In this document: positions 26,975-35,303 of the stretch, piece after piece
Layout: each line of letters opens with the position of its first letter
Numbering within the stretch: position 1 is the first letter of the stretch
Source: Stutzerimonas stutzeri
Lineage (GTDB): Bacteria; Pseudomonadota; Gammaproteobacteria; Pseudomonadales; Pseudomonadaceae
Direction of reading: 5' to 3'
Length of the DNA stretch: 64,000 bases
NCBI RefSeq assembly: GCF_024448985.1
Contig: NZ_JAMOII010000011.1
Coordinates: forward strand, 57,891-121,890
Position numbers and translations under genes: made by a program
Notes under the pieces: model-generated
Told to the model about the DNA's origin: nothing
What the model saw: the letters and a program-made list of their open reading frames with translations, nothing else
Database searches by the model: none

Positions 26975-28318
26975 CTAACTGGCCGGGATGAGGCTAACTT
27001 GGTCAAATTTTTTCAGTTCGCGCTGCAGCTCGCTGAAACGAGGCCTATGCGCTGGGTTGTCGAGCAGGCATCGGCGCTGCAGCGTGTGGAGTCGTTGAAC
27101 CTGCAGATGGCCATCGCTAACGTCACAGCGTTCCAGCAATTCTTCGAGCAAGCAGCCAAATGCTCGTACTTCAAGTCGTTCGAGAGACTGGCCCTGAACG
27201 CTTTGCGGTGAATAGAAGGAGGCTGCGCCGAAGTCGCTTAGCAAGGTATCTCCGTTTGGATCGACTAACAGGTTATGGCCATAGAGATCACCGTGAAGAA
27301 TGCCACGCTGATGAAGATGGCTGACCACCGAGGTCACGCTAGTGGCGATGCGTAACACCTGGCCGACTGAAAAACGTCGCTCCGCTTCGTAGCAGTCGCG
27401 GGTGCAGCTGGCGAGCGATGGTGGTCCAGCCAGTGGCCGGTAGGACGATGCAATGAGCTCCATGAGCAAACCCGGCAGCGTATCGAGGCCTTCGGCCAGC
27501 GGTCCGGCGATACCAATCAGACTGGGATGCTCGCCGGCTGCGATGCATGCGGCCATCTCGCTGTGCGGCAGGCCGTCGCTGGTTACAGTGCCTTTAAACA
27601 ATTTGACGGCCATGGCCCGTGGCACCTGGTCGTCGTATTGCCAATTGGCCTGATGAATAACGCCGGAAGCCCCCTGGCCGAGCATGTCACCCAGCGTGAT
27701 TTCGTCACGGCCGATGGGTGGCAGCGGATGTTGCGCCAGCGTCTCTGCCTCGATCGTGTCGCTGAATGGATTGCCGGCAAAGGCGAGCCAGGCGAGCCGA
27801 GGCATGGTTAGCAGCCAGTCGGGCAGTGCAGGCAGTTGGTTTGCGGCAATGCGCAGCAACTCCAGATTGAGACAGCGGGACAGGCCCTCGGGCAGTGCTT
27901 GCAGCCGATTGCCGGCGAGCATCAGTTTTTGCAGCCGCGCGCAGCGACCTATCTCATCGGGCAGGGATTCGAGCTGATTGTCGGTGAGAATCAGCCAGCG
28001 GAGCTTGGGTGGCAGCGCCTCGGCGGGCAGGCGCCGGATACGGTTGGCCTTGAAACCGATCATCTCCAGATTCGGGCACTTGCCGAGCGCCGCCGGAACC
28101 TCCGTGAATGCATTGTCCGAGCAAAACAGAATGCGCAGCTTGCGTAGCCGCCATAGATCAGGCGGCAGGCTGCTGAGTCGGTTGCCCGAAAGGTTGAGTA
28201 CTTCCAAGCTATCGGCCAGGTCGAAAATCTCACGGGGAAAGATTTCAAGCTGTTCCGACAGATCCAGTCGCGTGGCGCCTGTCAGCTCGCCGCTTTTCAG
28301 TTGTGCCAGTGTGTGCAT
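26975..28318 (-). CDS. Leucine-rich-repeat protein with C-terminal protein kinase domain
   Basis: A 447-residue cytoplasmic protein. Residues about 15-185 hold roughly seven leucine-rich repeats (LEVLNLSGNRLSSLP is the clearest). Residues about 205-445 form a eukaryote-like kinase domain: glycine loop GQGASG (214-219), ATP lysine 239 in AMAVKLF, helix-C glutamate near 254, catalytic loop HGDLYGHN (342-349) with Asp344 and Asn349, and DFG at 362-364. HRD is replaced by HGD, common in bacterial and atypical kinases; all catalytic residues are otherwise present, so it should be active. No signal peptide or membrane helix. Targets unknown. The ATG at 28316-28318 was chosen because family similarity begins there. 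Confidence 0.9.
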   Translation of the reverse strand: MHTLAQLKSGELTGATRLDLSEQLEIFPREIFDLADSLEVLNLSGNRLSSLPPDLWRLRKLRILFCSDNAFTEVPAALGKCPNLEMIGFKANRIRRLPAEALPPKLRWLILTDNQLESLPDEIGRCARLQKLMLAGNRLQALPEGLSRCLNLELLRIAANQLPALPDWLLTMPRLAWLAFAGNPFSDTIEAETLAQHPLPPIGRDEITLGDMLGQGASGVIHQANWQYDDQVPRAMAVKLFKGTVTSDGLPHSEMAACIAAGEHPSLIGIAGPLAEGLDTLPGLLMELIASSYRPLAGPPSLASCTRDCYEAERRFSVGQVLRIATSVTSVVSHLHQRGILHGDLYGHNLLVDPNGDTLLSDFGAASFYSPQSVQGQSLERLEVRAFGCLLEELLERCDVSDGHLQVQRLHTLQRRCLLDNPAHRPRFSELQRELKKFDQVSLIPAS

Positions 28319-28423
28319 GCTGTTTCCGTGCGAGCTGACTGTCGTGGCAAAAGATATGGTTGTTGCTGCCAAGGCGGCCAGCGGGTCAGTGCGCTACGAC
28401 ACTGAAGAATCCCCGGCGTTCCG

Positions 28424-29476
28424 TCAGCCCTTTGATGCAGGCTCTTCCATCGGTTCTTGCCGCTGACGGATGACTCGCTCAGCGCGAGCGCGAAGTTGCC
28501 CGCAGCCGCCATCGATGTCCTGGCCGGCAGAGTTACGTACCTTGGTCAAAACGCCGTTTTGGTGCAGGTAACGCATGATCTGATGGATGCGATCAGCGCT
28601 AGGACGCTGGAATTCATCATCGTCGAGGCTGTTATAGGGAATCACATTCATGATCGCGAACTTCCCCTTGAGCAGCCGGATGAGGCCGTCCATTTCCTCC
28701 TGGCTATCGTTGATGCCCTTGAGCAACGTCCACTGGTACTGAATCGGATAGTCGACCAGGCGCGCATAGGCTTCACCCAGTTCGACTAGCTCAGCAGGGT
28801 CGAACACCGGTGCTCGGGGCAGCAACTCGCGGCGTAGCGCCGCATCGGTACTGTGCAGCGATAGCGCCAGCGCGGGACGTATCTTCTGCTGGGGCAAACG
28901 CTCGAATACACGTGGATCGCCTACGGTGGAAAACACCAGATTCTTGTGCCCAATGCCGCCGTCGGTGCCAAGCAGGTCGATGGCCTCGAGCACGTTATCG
29001 AGGTTATGGGCCGGCTCGCCCATGCCCATGAACACGACCTTCTTTACCGGGCGGAAGCGCCGCGCAAGGGCGATCTGGGCGACGATCTCGGCACTGCCTA
29101 GCTGGCGCAGCAGGCCGCTTTTGCCCGTCATGCAGAACACGCAGCCGACCGCACAACCGACCTGGCTGGAGACGCATAGACCATCGCGAGGCAGGAGTAC
29201 GCTTTCCACCATCTGACCGTCAGCCAGTTCCACCAGCAAACGCGCGGAACCGTCATTACCTGGATGCTCGGAGCGCAGCCGGGCCAGGCGTTCAATGGTT
29301 TCGCTGACGGCGGGGAGGCCGGTGCGTACCGATAGTGGCAGAAAGTCTTCGGTTTTCTGATGCCGGGTACCGACGTCCAGCGCCTGGCCTTTGAGCCAAG
29401 CACGCGTGACCCGACCGATGTGGACGGGCTTTGCACCAATTTCGGCGAGCTGTTGATGGATATCGTGGATGCGCAT
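28424..29476 (-). CDS. RlmN-like radical SAM RNA methyltransferase
   Basis: A 350-residue radical SAM enzyme of the RlmN/Cfr family that by homology methylates C2 of an adenine in RNA. The cluster motif is CAVGCVFC; the preceding cysteine in LCVSSQVGC and the C-terminal cysteine in GQDIDGGCGQL match the two catalytic cysteines of RlmN (positions 118 and 355 in E. coli). GMGEPAHNLDNV is the SAM-binding segment. The N-terminal helical domain is shorter than in standard RlmN (about 384 residues), suggesting a paralogue with a different RNA target. It lies 105 bases upstream of the LRR kinase gene on the same strand. Confidence 0.85.
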   Translation of the reverse strand: MRIHDIHQQLAEIGAKPVHIGRVTRAWLKGQALDVGTRHQKTEDFLPLSVRTGLPAVSETIERLARLRSEHPGNDGSARLLVELADGQMVESVLLPRDGLCVSSQVGCAVGCVFCMTGKSGLLRQLGSAEIVAQIALARRFRPVKKVVFMGMGEPAHNLDNVLEAIDLLGTDGGIGHKNLVFSTVGDPRVFERLPQQKIRPALALSLHSTDAALRRELLPRAPVFDPAELVELGEAYARLVDYPIQYQWTLLKGINDSQEEMDGLIRLLKGKFAIMNVIPYNSLDDDEFQRPSADRIHQIMRYLHQNGVLTKVRNSAGQDIDGGCGQLRARAERVIRQRQEPMEEPASKG

Positions 29477-29544
29477 AGGGCGCGCATTCTAGCCAAAGGG
29501 CGCGAGCGGGTCTGTAGTGGGGTAAGCAGCTCTGCGTCGCGAGA

Positions 29545-30693
29545 TTATTCGTTGAAGCGACGACCACCCAATGCAAGGCTGGCTAGCAGCACAGCAAGAA
29601 GGCCAAAGGCGAGGGTAAGTGATCCATAGTGAGCTATGACCCCAATCAGAGCTGGACCGGCAAGCACCCCAGCGAAGCCGATGGTGGTTGCGGCAGTAAT
29701 GGCCTGATGCACCGGCATGCTGCGCTGGCGGCTCAGGGAGGAGATGAGCACGGGCGAGACATTGGCGCAGCCCAGCCCACAAAAGCCATAACCGATGAGC
29801 GCCAGCGCCCAGTGCTCGGTCACGAGGCTCAGGCCGACGCCGATCGCTGCCAACAGCCCCCCAAAACCAATCACGCGCGCCGTCCCCAGCGCGTTCACGA
29901 TAGGCCCACCGGCGAAACGGCCAATCGTGACCATCAATGCGAAGCTCGCGTAGCCCAGGCCGCCCTTGGCCGTCTCTAATGACTTTTGTTCGGTGAGGTA
30001 GAGGGCGCTCCAGTCCAGTATCGCGCCCTCGGCCAAGTAAACGACGAAGCACAGGGCGCCGACCAGCAGCACCATGCCGGTGGGGCGAATGAAGGCGACC
30101 CCGCCGGCCGGCGCTTTGTCCCGTAGAAATCCGGGAGTCACGACAAGGTTCGCCACTGCGATGACGGCGATCATCAGCAAAGTGCCGGTTAGCGGTGCGA
30201 GACCCAGCGTCAGTGCGACGGTGAGTGCCAGCGCACCGCAGATTGAGCCCAGGCTGAACATGCCGTGAAAGTTCGACATATGCCGCTTACCGGTGTCGCG
30301 CTCGATCATCACGCCTTGAATGTTGAGCACCACATCGATGACGCCGAGACTGCCACCGAAAAAGAACAGCGAAAGTGCCAGCAACCAGATCGATTCGGTC
30401 ATGGCCATGCCGCCCAGTGCGACGAGTAATAACGCCACGCTGGACAGCACGACCGGGCGAATCCCGTAGCGGGTTACCAGCAACCCGGACAGCGGCATCC
30501 AGGTCAGCGAACCGATACCGATGCACAGCAGTAGGGTGCCGAAAAGCGCATCGCTCATCTCGATGCGCTCACGTACATAAGGCACCAGCGGCGCCCAGAT
30601 GGACAGGCCGAACCCGGCCATGAAAAAGCCGACGCGGGCGGCGCGGCGAGCAACGGGCGAAGCGGCATCGACGGAGAGGCTTGCCGCAGACAT
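29545..30693 (-). CDS. Major facilitator superfamily transporter (YbjJ-like)
   Basis: A 382-residue membrane protein with about twelve predicted helices. The MFS loop signature between helices 2 and 3 reads GLLVTRYGIRPVVL, and the N-terminal GFFMAGFGLSIWAPLVPYVRER segment resembles the E. coli YbjJ group. Such members are usually annotated as exporters of unknown substrate. It begins with ATG at 30691-30693 and sits alone; 201 bases separate it from the divergent DUF1883 gene. Only the family is assigned. Confidence 0.88.
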   Translation of the reverse strand: MSAASLSVDAASPVARRAARVGFFMAGFGLSIWAPLVPYVRERIEMSDALFGTLLLCIGIGSLTWMPLSGLLVTRYGIRPVVLSSVALLLVALGGMAMTESIWLLALSLFFFGGSLGVIDVVLNIQGVMIERDTGKRHMSNFHGMFSLGSICGALALTVALTLGLAPLTGTLLMIAVIAVANLVVTPGFLRDKAPAGGVAFIRPTGMVLLVGALCFVVYLAEGAILDWSALYLTEQKSLETAKGGLGYASFALMVTIGRFAGGPIVNALGTARVIGFGGLLAAIGVGLSLVTEHWALALIGYGFCGLGCANVSPVLISSLSRQRSMPVHQAITAATTIGFAGVLAGPALIGVIAHYGSLTLAFGLLAVLLASLALGGRRFNE

Positions 30694-30894
30694 GCACGGG
30701 TATCCTTGATAAGCAGGTGATTTCAGACGCTGGGCGCCAGAGCCGATTGTGCAGGCGGCTTGGTGTCAAAGGACAGTGGAAAATATCGTTGCAGACGCGG
30801 TAGCGGGGCAATGCGAGCCAGCGCTCGACTCGCCAGTGGTGGATGCGGCCGTGGTAATCTGCGCCTTTGCCAGTAACGCGGTCCGGAGCGGTAC

Positions 30895-31197
30895 ATGAAG
30901 TTCATACACCAGCGCGAACACCTCAACGAAGACGACTTCGTGATTATCGAATGTTCGCAGCCCTGCAACATCCGTCTGATGAACGACAAGAATTTCCGCA
31001 GTTTTAGAAATGGCGGCAGACATACCTACCATGGTGGTGCCTTCGACAAGTTTCCGGCGAAGATCAAAGTACCCAACACCGGATTCTGGAATATCACCAT
31101 CGACACGGTAACGCGCAGAGCTATTAGTGTTACTCGCAAGCCGGCACTCACGCATTCGATCAAAATCGTCCGCAATTCGCCCTCTCAGCTGAAGTAA
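30895..31197 (+). CDS. DUF1883 domain protein
   Basis: A 100-residue protein dominated by a DUF1883 domain: the N-terminal MKFIHQREHLNEDDFVIIEC and central HTYHGGAFDKFPAKIKVP and TGFWNITIDT segments fit the family. DUF1883 is often fused to TIR or other effector domains; here it stands alone. The ATG at 30895 follows CCGGAGCGGTAC. No partner gene next to it suggests a function, and the family role is not established. Confidence 0.82.
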   Translation: MKFIHQREHLNEDDFVIIECSQPCNIRLMNDKNFRSFRNGGRHTYHGGAFDKFPAKIKVPNTGFWNITIDTVTRRAISVTRKPALTHSIKIVRNSPSQLK

Positions 31198-31309
31198 CCA
31201 ATCCAGTTCGGATGCGTGCACCTGGCTGCGCGCTCGATTGCCGGGCAAGTGTCATTCGTCGCCGCGCTCACGTAAGCCGTGTTATCGCTTGCCTTCCTTG
31301 TCTCGTCTA

Positions 31310-31325
31310 TTTAGCTTTAGGTAAA
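31310..31325. promoter_or_regulatory. Candidate MarR-type operator
   Basis: TTTA (31310-31313), eight bases, TAAA (31322-31325) form an A/T-rich interrupted inverted repeat 22 bases upstream of the marR start, where autoregulatory MarR sites usually lie. The half-sites are short, so this is tentative. Confidence 0.3.
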
Positions 31326-31347
31326 GATTCTTTCCCTGGAGTTATTC

Positions 31348-31863
31348 ATGTACAAGCCCGAGGCTGGTGACCATGTCGACGACGTATTGGCCCAGTGGCG
31401 CAACGTGCGTCCTGAAAGCGACACATCGCCGATGGCGATATTCACGCGCGTATTTCGGCTTTCCAAGTACCTCAACCGCAGCATTGCCGCCGTGTTCCGT
31501 ACGTACGGCCTCCATGACGGCGAGTTCGATTTGCTCGCGACGCTGTACCGTGCGGGTCAGCCACAGGGGCTGACCCCAAACGCGCTTCGCCACGCCGCAG
31601 TGCTCAGCTCTGGTGCGATGACCAATCGGCTCGATCGACTTGAAGCCGCGGGGCTGATTCAGCGTGTCGCCAATCCGGCAGACCGCCGCAGTCTGTTGAT
31701 CCGCCTCAGCGACGAAGGGCAGGCCGTGCTGCTCGGCTGTCTCGATGAGTACCTGGCTACCCTGCATCGCATGCAGGCGCCACTCGATGAGGAACAGAAG
31801 CGGGCCCTGGCGAATGGATTGCGCGCGCTGCTGCTGACGCTGGAGGAGCAGGGCGATGACTAA
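31348..31863 (+). CDS. MarR family transcriptional regulator
   Basis: A 171-residue winged-helix repressor. The DNA-binding region runs through LTPNALRHAAVLSSGAMTNR with the wing near LIQRVANPADRRSLLIRLSDEG, a typical MarR DxRS motif. The gene ends inside the following DMT transporter gene (8-base overlap), so the pair is an operon and the regulator probably controls the exporter and itself. The ligand is unknown. ATG at 31348 follows CTGGAGTTATTC. Confidence 0.92.
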   Translation: MYKPEAGDHVDDVLAQWRNVRPESDTSPMAIFTRVFRLSKYLNRSIAAVFRTYGLHDGEFDLLATLYRAGQPQGLTPNALRHAAVLSSGAMTNRLDRLEAAGLIQRVANPADRRSLLIRLSDEGQAVLLGCLDEYLATLHRMQAPLDEEQKRALANGLRALLLTLEEQGDD

Positions 31864-32767
31864 AATAACCCGTGGCGTTACCCGCGCGCATTTGGGCATG
31901 GTGCTCTGGGCGTTGTTTGTTGGCCTGTCCTTTCCCGCGGTGGGGCTGATGAGCGAAGGGCTACCGCCGCTGCTATTGACCGCCATCCGCTTCAGCATTG
32001 CTGCGTTGGCACTGCTCCCGTTGTTGTGGCGACAGGAGGAGCGCTGGCCGAGCGTTCCAGGGCTGCTGCTGTATGCGTTGATGGGCCTGAGTCTGGCTGG
32101 CTTTTTCGGCACGATGTTTTGGGCCGCGCACCGTGTCAGCGCGTTGTCGATGGCCACGCTGTTCGTCAGTGTGCCCCTGCTGGCCTACTGCATTGGCCGT
32201 GGTTTGGGTGTCGAGCAAGCAGCGGGGCGGTTACTGGCGATTCTCACGTTGGGTGCGTTCGGCGCACTTGGTCTAGCTATCGCTGAAAACAACGGGGATC
32301 TTTCCGAGCTGAAATTCGGCTTTGGCGAACTGGCATTCTTTTTCGGCTGCATCGCCTCGGCGTTGTACCCGGTGTTGAGCAAGTGGGGCTTGCATCGCGG
32401 CGTACTGGCCCGGCAGGCAGGATTACGGACTTTCTGGAGTCTGTTCATGGGCGCGATACTGATCGGCATGCTGGGGCTGATCTGGGAGCAGCCGGCTGCA
32501 TTGATGCGGATGGATTTGAGGGATACGGCCTTGGTCATCTATCTTGGCGTGTTCTCGAGCGGCATGACCTTTTTTCTGCAGCAGCGGGCCACGGCGGTGC
32601 TGACTCCAGGCGCGGTCACTGCTTACAGCTATCTGGTCCCGTTCGTGTCGATGGTGCTGCTGTTTGTCGCCCAACCACAACGAATCGGCTGGCATTGGCT
32701 ACCGGGCAGCCTGATGGTGGTTCTGGCTATCGCGCTATTGCTGCGGCGTGGCGAAGGTCATGAATAA
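31856..32767 (+). CDS. EamA/DMT family transporter
   Basis: A 303-residue inner-membrane protein with about ten helices made of two EamA repeats (for example LWALFVGLSFPAVGLM and the second repeat beginning GFGELAFFFGCIASALYPV). The family exports drugs, metabolites or amino acids. Overlap of eight bases with the marR gene points to joint regulation and an efflux role against the MarR ligand. It ends five bases before the convergent chorismate mutase gene. Confidence 0.88.
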   Translation: MTKITRGVTRAHLGMVLWALFVGLSFPAVGLMSEGLPPLLLTAIRFSIAALALLPLLWRQEERWPSVPGLLLYALMGLSLAGFFGTMFWAAHRVSALSMATLFVSVPLLAYCIGRGLGVEQAAGRLLAILTLGAFGALGLAIAENNGDLSELKFGFGELAFFFGCIASALYPVLSKWGLHRGVLARQAGLRTFWSLFMGAILIGMLGLIWEQPAALMRMDLRDTALVIYLGVFSSGMTFFLQQRATAVLTPGAVTAYSYLVPFVSMVLLFVAQPQRIGWHWLPGSLMVVLAIALLLRRGEGHE

Positions 32768-32772
32768 CTGAA

Positions 32773-33069
32773 TCAGTTCATAGGCGATGTGTGTTCAATT
32801 AGTTCTGCCTCAATGAAGCCAGCGATCATGGCTCGATAGACTTGTTCAGTAACCGTCTGGTCGGCATGCAACTCCGCTGCCAGCGCCTTGACCTTTGCAA
32901 TCACCTGTTCGACGCGCTGGGGTGCTCTTACATCAGCGGTAGTCTTTTTGAACGCTGCGGCGCGCTTCACGTAGCTGCCGCGTTCGGCTAGCAGCGTAAC
33001 GATCCTTCGGTCGATACGATCGATATTGTCTCGGACGTCTTCAATCGAGTTACATTCGTGGATATTCAT
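32773..33069 (-). CDS. Stand-alone AroQ-type chorismate mutase (PchB-like)
   Basis: A 98-residue all-helical chorismate mutase domain. The pattern IDRIDRRIVTLLAERGSYVKRAAAFK and later RVEQVIAKVKALA matches the AroQ fold, including the Arg and Lys that hold the substrate. It resembles PchB-type enzymes, which can also act as isochorismate-pyruvate lyases in salicylate synthesis, but no siderophore genes are nearby, so the reaction is uncertain. ATG at 33067-33069 with AAGGAGCTTCA upstream. Confidence 0.85.
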   Translation of the reverse strand: MNIHECNSIEDVRDNIDRIDRRIVTLLAERGSYVKRAAAFKKTTADVRAPQRVEQVIAKVKALAAELHADQTVTEQVYRAMIAGFIEAELIEHTSPMN

Positions 33070-33221
33070 TGAAGCTCCTTGGTTGCGGAGTTGACCAGCA
33101 GGCTCTGTCCGGACAGGCCGAAAGACCGCAACTTGCTATGCCTGAAATTTCGGTATCGCTCTAAGCCACCGGCAAAGCCCGTGACGCCTTCTGACTGCCT
33201 GACCGAACGATGTCGAATGAA

Positions 33222-33680
33222 TTAACCATCGCTCAGGTCGAGAAAGTAACTGTGAAATTCGTTGTCCCTGACATATCCCAACGACTCATAGAGACGTTGA
33301 GCAGTGGTATTGGTCTTGGCTGTTTCAAGCGACAGGCCCTTGGCGCCGGTTGCTAGTGCATGTTCATGGGCGCGGTTCATTAGCATCCGCCCGATGCCGC
33401 TGCCTCGGGCGCTTTCGGCCACGTAGAGATCATTCAATATCCACGAGCGCTGAGCGGAGATGGACGAGAAGACGGGGTAAAGCTGAGTGAAGCCTATATA
33501 ACTTCCTGCTGCGTCCCTCGCGTAGAAGATCGTTGACTCTTCATTACGGATGCGCTCGGCGAGAAAGTCGCGGGCTAGCGCGAGATCGGAGGGTTGCCCG
33601 TAGAACATCCGATAGGCATCGAATAGCAGGGCAACGCGCCCTACATCGTCATGCTCGGCTCGCAGGATTTCAGGTTGCAT
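33222..33680 (-). CDS. GNAT family acetyltransferase
   Basis: A 152-residue GCN5-related N-acetyltransferase. The acetyl-CoA loop is seen as ARGSGIGRMLMNRA, followed by the conserved strand LSLETAKTNTTAQRLYESLGY, where N and Y positions fit the family. The gene is flanked by the chorismate mutase and beta-lactamase genes on the same strand but with gaps of 72 bases or more, so it is probably a separate unit. Substrate unknown. Confidence 0.88.
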   Translation of the reverse strand: MQPEILRAEHDDVGRVALLFDAYRMFYGQPSDLALARDFLAERIRNEESTIFYARDAAGSYIGFTQLYPVFSSISAQRSWILNDLYVAESARGSGIGRMLMNRAHEHALATGAKGLSLETAKTNTTAQRLYESLGYVRDNEFHSYFLDLSDG

Positions 33681-33752
33681 GGTTTGCCTTCGCTTTTTGA
33701 TGGAATGCCGCGACGTTAGTTGAGCCGGATCGCGACGCCGCCTTGTACAGGC

Positions 33753-34652
33753 TTACTCCACTAACAGTTCGTAAATCGTCCTACCCAGCTCGGCGAACGC
33801 CGCGTTGCGGTCGTCGAACGAGGCGACCGTATCGGTCATATAAATGCTGACGATCAAGGGGTGCTGTTGAGGCGGCCAGATGACGGCCACGTCGTTCATG
33901 GTGCCATGATCGCCTCCACCGGTTTTGTCGCCGATCCTCCAACTGGCTGGTATGCCGGCCCGCAACTTGGCATCGCCAGTCTTGTTGGCTATCAGCCAAT
34001 CATTCAGCTGCCGTTGTGATGAAGCGGAGAGAGCATCGCCGAACATCATGACATCGACGCAGTGCGCCATGGCGGCAGGCGTCGTGGTATCTCGCGGATC
34101 GCCGGGTGTCGCTGCGTTTAGCTCGGTTTCCCAGCGATCGAGCCGGGTCTTCGTGTCGCCGAGCGACCGGGCAAATTCGGTGACCCCGCCTGGCCCGCCG
34201 AGCTGTTCGAGTATGAGGTTGCCCGCCGTGTTGTCGCTGTGCGTCAGCGCAGCCTTGCACAGCTGCGCGAGGGTCATACCATCACCACCGGCCTGACTTT
34301 TCGTAACCGGTGAGTAGTCGACGACATCGGCAATCTCGAAGCGGACGATTCGATCGAGTTGATCGCGACCCGCATCAACGTGCGTCAGTAGGCTGCCCGA
34401 GGCGAGCAGCTTGAAGGTACTGCACATGGGGAAGCGTTCATCTGCCCGGTACGCCCAGTGCATTTCAGCGTCAGAGCTTCTGACTACCGCGCCGATGCGT
34501 GCGCCGAGTCTGGCTTCCAGCTCCTTTGCCTTACCGATGAAGACGTTTTCCGAGGCATCGTTCGTACCGCCACCCGAAAGCATGGACGCGCAAACGCTAC
34601 CGGCGGCGAGGCTGGCTGCAGCTGAGATAAAGCGCCGTCTCGTTAGGCTCAA
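33753..34652 (-). CDS. Class A beta-lactamase with Tat-type leader
   Basis: A 299-residue serine beta-lactamase that hydrolyses beta-lactam rings in the periplasm. Catalytic marks are complete: Ser78 and Lys81 (CSTFK), SDN at 139-141, the general-base Glu175 in WETELN, and KTG at 243-245. The leader begins MSLTRRRFISAA, a twin-arginine signal. A cysteine precedes the catalytic serine, but the partner cysteine after KTG used by KPC-type carbapenemases is absent. The start is TTG with GAGGA nine bases upstream. No AmpR/LysR gene is adjacent. Spectrum cannot be judged. Confidence 0.93.
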   Translation of the reverse strand: MSLTRRRFISAAASLAAGSVCASMLSGGGTNDASENVFIGKAKELEARLGARIGAVVRSSDAEMHWAYRADERFPMCSTFKLLASGSLLTHVDAGRDQLDRIVRFEIADVVDYSPVTKSQAGGDGMTLAQLCKAALTHSDNTAGNLILEQLGGPGGVTEFARSLGDTKTRLDRWETELNAATPGDPRDTTTPAAMAHCVDVMMFGDALSASSQRQLNDWLIANKTGDAKLRAGIPASWRIGDKTGGGDHGTMNDVAVIWPPQQHPLIVSIYMTDTVASFDDRNAAFAELGRTIYELLVE

Positions 34653-34835
34653 TACAGCATTCCTCAGAAGCCGGGTCGCGAAAAAAGATGCTCCAAGTAT
34701 CTGAGCAAGCGAAGTTGCATGGAGGTCCCGAAGTGCCCACAGGCCGGCTTATCGGGACCGTGGAAATCGATCAGATGCGCGCAACGTCTGCTTGAGGCAG
34801 AATTTCCTGACGCGCAGAAGCCGTCTGACCCGCTC

Positions 34836-35168
34836 TCATTCGTCTTCGTTGCAAGCGCTGATCGCGCCCAGGCATTTGAGGCGATGTTGAGGAGGTTCGC
34901 CGAGCGCCCAGCTGTCGTCTTCGACATCGTGTTGCGCTTCCATCACGGCGTTATAGCTGAACGACCACCGGCGCCGTTCACGCCCGTCCAGCGACTCTAT
35001 ACGCAGCACTATCTCTTCGCTGGAGAAAGACTCGTTGGCGAGCGCTGCTGCCTCGGCGCGATCCAGCAGATCGTCGTTGAGATTGAATTCGAATGCGTGC
35101 AGCCCATCGATTTCGAGCATGTCGGCAGTTTCGAGCTGGTCAAGCAGATAGAGTGGCGAGGTGGGCAT
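34836..35168 (-). CDS. Small conserved protein next to metH (possibly DUF5629)
   Basis: A 110-residue soluble, acidic protein starting MPTSPLYLLDQLETADML and ending near CLGAISACNEDE; no membrane segment. It resembles a short Pseudomonas protein I remember beside metH, labelled DUF5629, but I am not sure of the family number. Its RERRRWSFSYNAVMEAQHD stretch and mixed alpha/beta pattern suggest a small single-domain fold. It lies 135 bases after metH on the same strand. The ribosome site is weak, so the start is uncertain. Confidence 0.65.
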   Translation of the reverse strand: MPTSPLYLLDQLETADMLEIDGLHAFEFNLNDDLLDRAEAAALANESFSSEEIVLRIESLDGRERRRWSFSYNAVMEAQHDVEDDSWALGEPPQHRLKCLGAISACNEDE

Positions 35169-35303
35169 GGTTGGCGTCCAGGTAGTCGACAGGATAGATA
35201 GGTAGGAGCGGCTCGCAAACTGCACAGCAGGACGCCCGTCAATATGTGCCTTCACGAGCGAGAGCCACGCGTTACTCCCGCTCTACAGGCCGACATTGCC
35301 TCG

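Noticed and set aside
33753-34652. Carbapenemase assignment for the beta-lactamase
   Set aside because: The cysteine before the catalytic serine is present, but the partner cysteine after KTG, needed for the typical disulfide, is glycine.
34719-35201. Plus-strand 160-codon frame opposite the small gene next to metH
   Set aside because: No family resemblance; the minus-strand protein resembles a conserved Pseudomonas neighbour of metH.
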